6,100 nt of DNA from TMED8 sp964468005 (GTDB taxonomy: Bacteria; Pseudomonadota; Alphaproteobacteria; Rhodospirillales; Casp-alpha2): assembly GCA_964468005.1 (NCBI GenBank), contig CAYXUT010000174.1, forward strand, positions 1 through 6,100, written 5' to 3'. The notes under the pieces were generated by a model. That model had not been told where the DNA came from. It worked only from the letters and a program-made list of their open reading frames with translations, and ran no database searches. Within the stretch, counting starts at the first letter, position 1; the number at the start of each line of letters is the position of its first letter. Both the position numbers and the translations under genes were made by a program. Positions 5,839 through 6,100 of the stretch are shown here, in pieces.

Positions 5839-6100
5839 TTACCCCTTGTCTTTGGCGCCTTCCGCCGCCGCCTTCTTCGGCGCATCTTTTTTCGCCGGTG
5901 CCTTTTTCGCTGGTGCTTTCTTTTTCGTTGTCGCCCTCTTTGCCGACGCCGGTTTGGTTTTTGCTTTCGCTGCCGGTTTCTTTGCCGGGGCTTTCTTCTT
6001 CACTGCCGGTTTTTTCTCGGCATCCGGCTCTTTTTTCTGCACGGTCTTTTTGGCTGCTGCCTTTGGCTTGGCGCCGGTCGGACTGACCTCCAGGATACGC
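5839..6100 (-). CDS. rplU: 50S ribosomal protein L21 (bL21), C-terminal part with Lys/Ala/Pro tail
   Basis: The frame is open from the right window edge to a TAA at 5839-5841, giving the last 86 residues; the start is outside the window. The first visible residues, RILEVSPTGAKPKAAAKK, fit the end of the L21 core running into a long basic tail built from Lys, Ala and Pro, with KKKAPAKK occurring twice. Alphaproteobacterial L21 proteins often carry such tails, and rplU directly before rpmA and obgE is a strongly conserved order. The identity rests mainly on this context, since nearly all of the conserved L21 core is missing. A GTG at 6040-6042 is an internal valine codon, not a start, because the frame continues upstream with the same composition. 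A histone-H1-like protein is a less likely alternative. Confidence 0.82.
   Translation of the reverse strand, partial: RILEVSPTGAKPKAAAKKTVQKKEPDAEKKPAVKKKAPAKKPAAKAKTKPASAKRATTKKKAPAKKAPAKKDAPKKAAAEGAKDKG
5842..5847 (-). promoter_or_regulatory. Ribosome binding site AAGGGG for rpmA
   Basis: AAGGGG on the minus strand sits inside the last two sense codons of rplU, ending right at its TAA, and is 9 bases before the rpmA ATG. It fixes the rpmA start and implies that ribosomes finishing rplU can load directly onto rpmA. Confidence 0.75.

Overview
The window is mostly a compact block of bacterial housekeeping genes, all read on the minus strand. In transcription order (right to left) they are the 3' end of rplU (ribosomal protein L21), rpmA (L27), obgE (ribosome-assembly GTPase), proB and proA (first two steps of proline synthesis), nadD (NAD synthesis), rsfS (ribosome silencing factor) and rlmH (23S rRNA methyltransferase), followed by a tRNA-Arg gene with anticodon CCG. 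This gene order and the protein signatures (the NadD start region, an Obg with no long acidic tail, a Lys/Ala/Pro tail on L21) point to an alphaproteobacterium, probably an uncultivated Rhodospirillales-like lineage. That placement is by recognition, not by a search.

Layout: 1-313 is a separate piece, about 45% G+C by hand count. It carries on the plus strand the 3' end of a trypsin-like (S1C-type) serine protease whose frame is broken by an in-frame TAG. 314-323 is a run of ten N, a scaffold gap. 355-431 is tRNA-Arg(CCG), minus strand, with an encoded CCA and a possible weak promoter upstream. 507-5487 holds the closely packed obgE-proB-proA-nadD-rsfS-rlmH run, with an ATGA overlap between obgE and proB and a short overlap between proA and nadD. 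5514-5542 is a strong intrinsic terminator between rpmA and obgE. 5575-6100 is rpmA and the C-terminal part of rplU. No stretch over 300 bases lacks a gene.

Four of the six complete minus-strand genes outside proline synthesis serve the large ribosomal subunit: L27 is part of it, ObgE assembles it, RsfS stops it joining the small subunit, and RlmH modifies its rRNA. ProB and ProA act one after the other to make glutamate semialdehyde, and NadD makes the dinucleotide precursor of NAD.

I see no new defence, mobile or biosynthetic system. The points most worth a second look are: an attenuator-like arrangement (terminator plus a competing upstream inverted repeat) between rpmA and obgE; the broken protease reading frame beside the scaffold gap; and the missing standard start codon for full-length rsfS, despite a good Shine-Dalgarno sequence.
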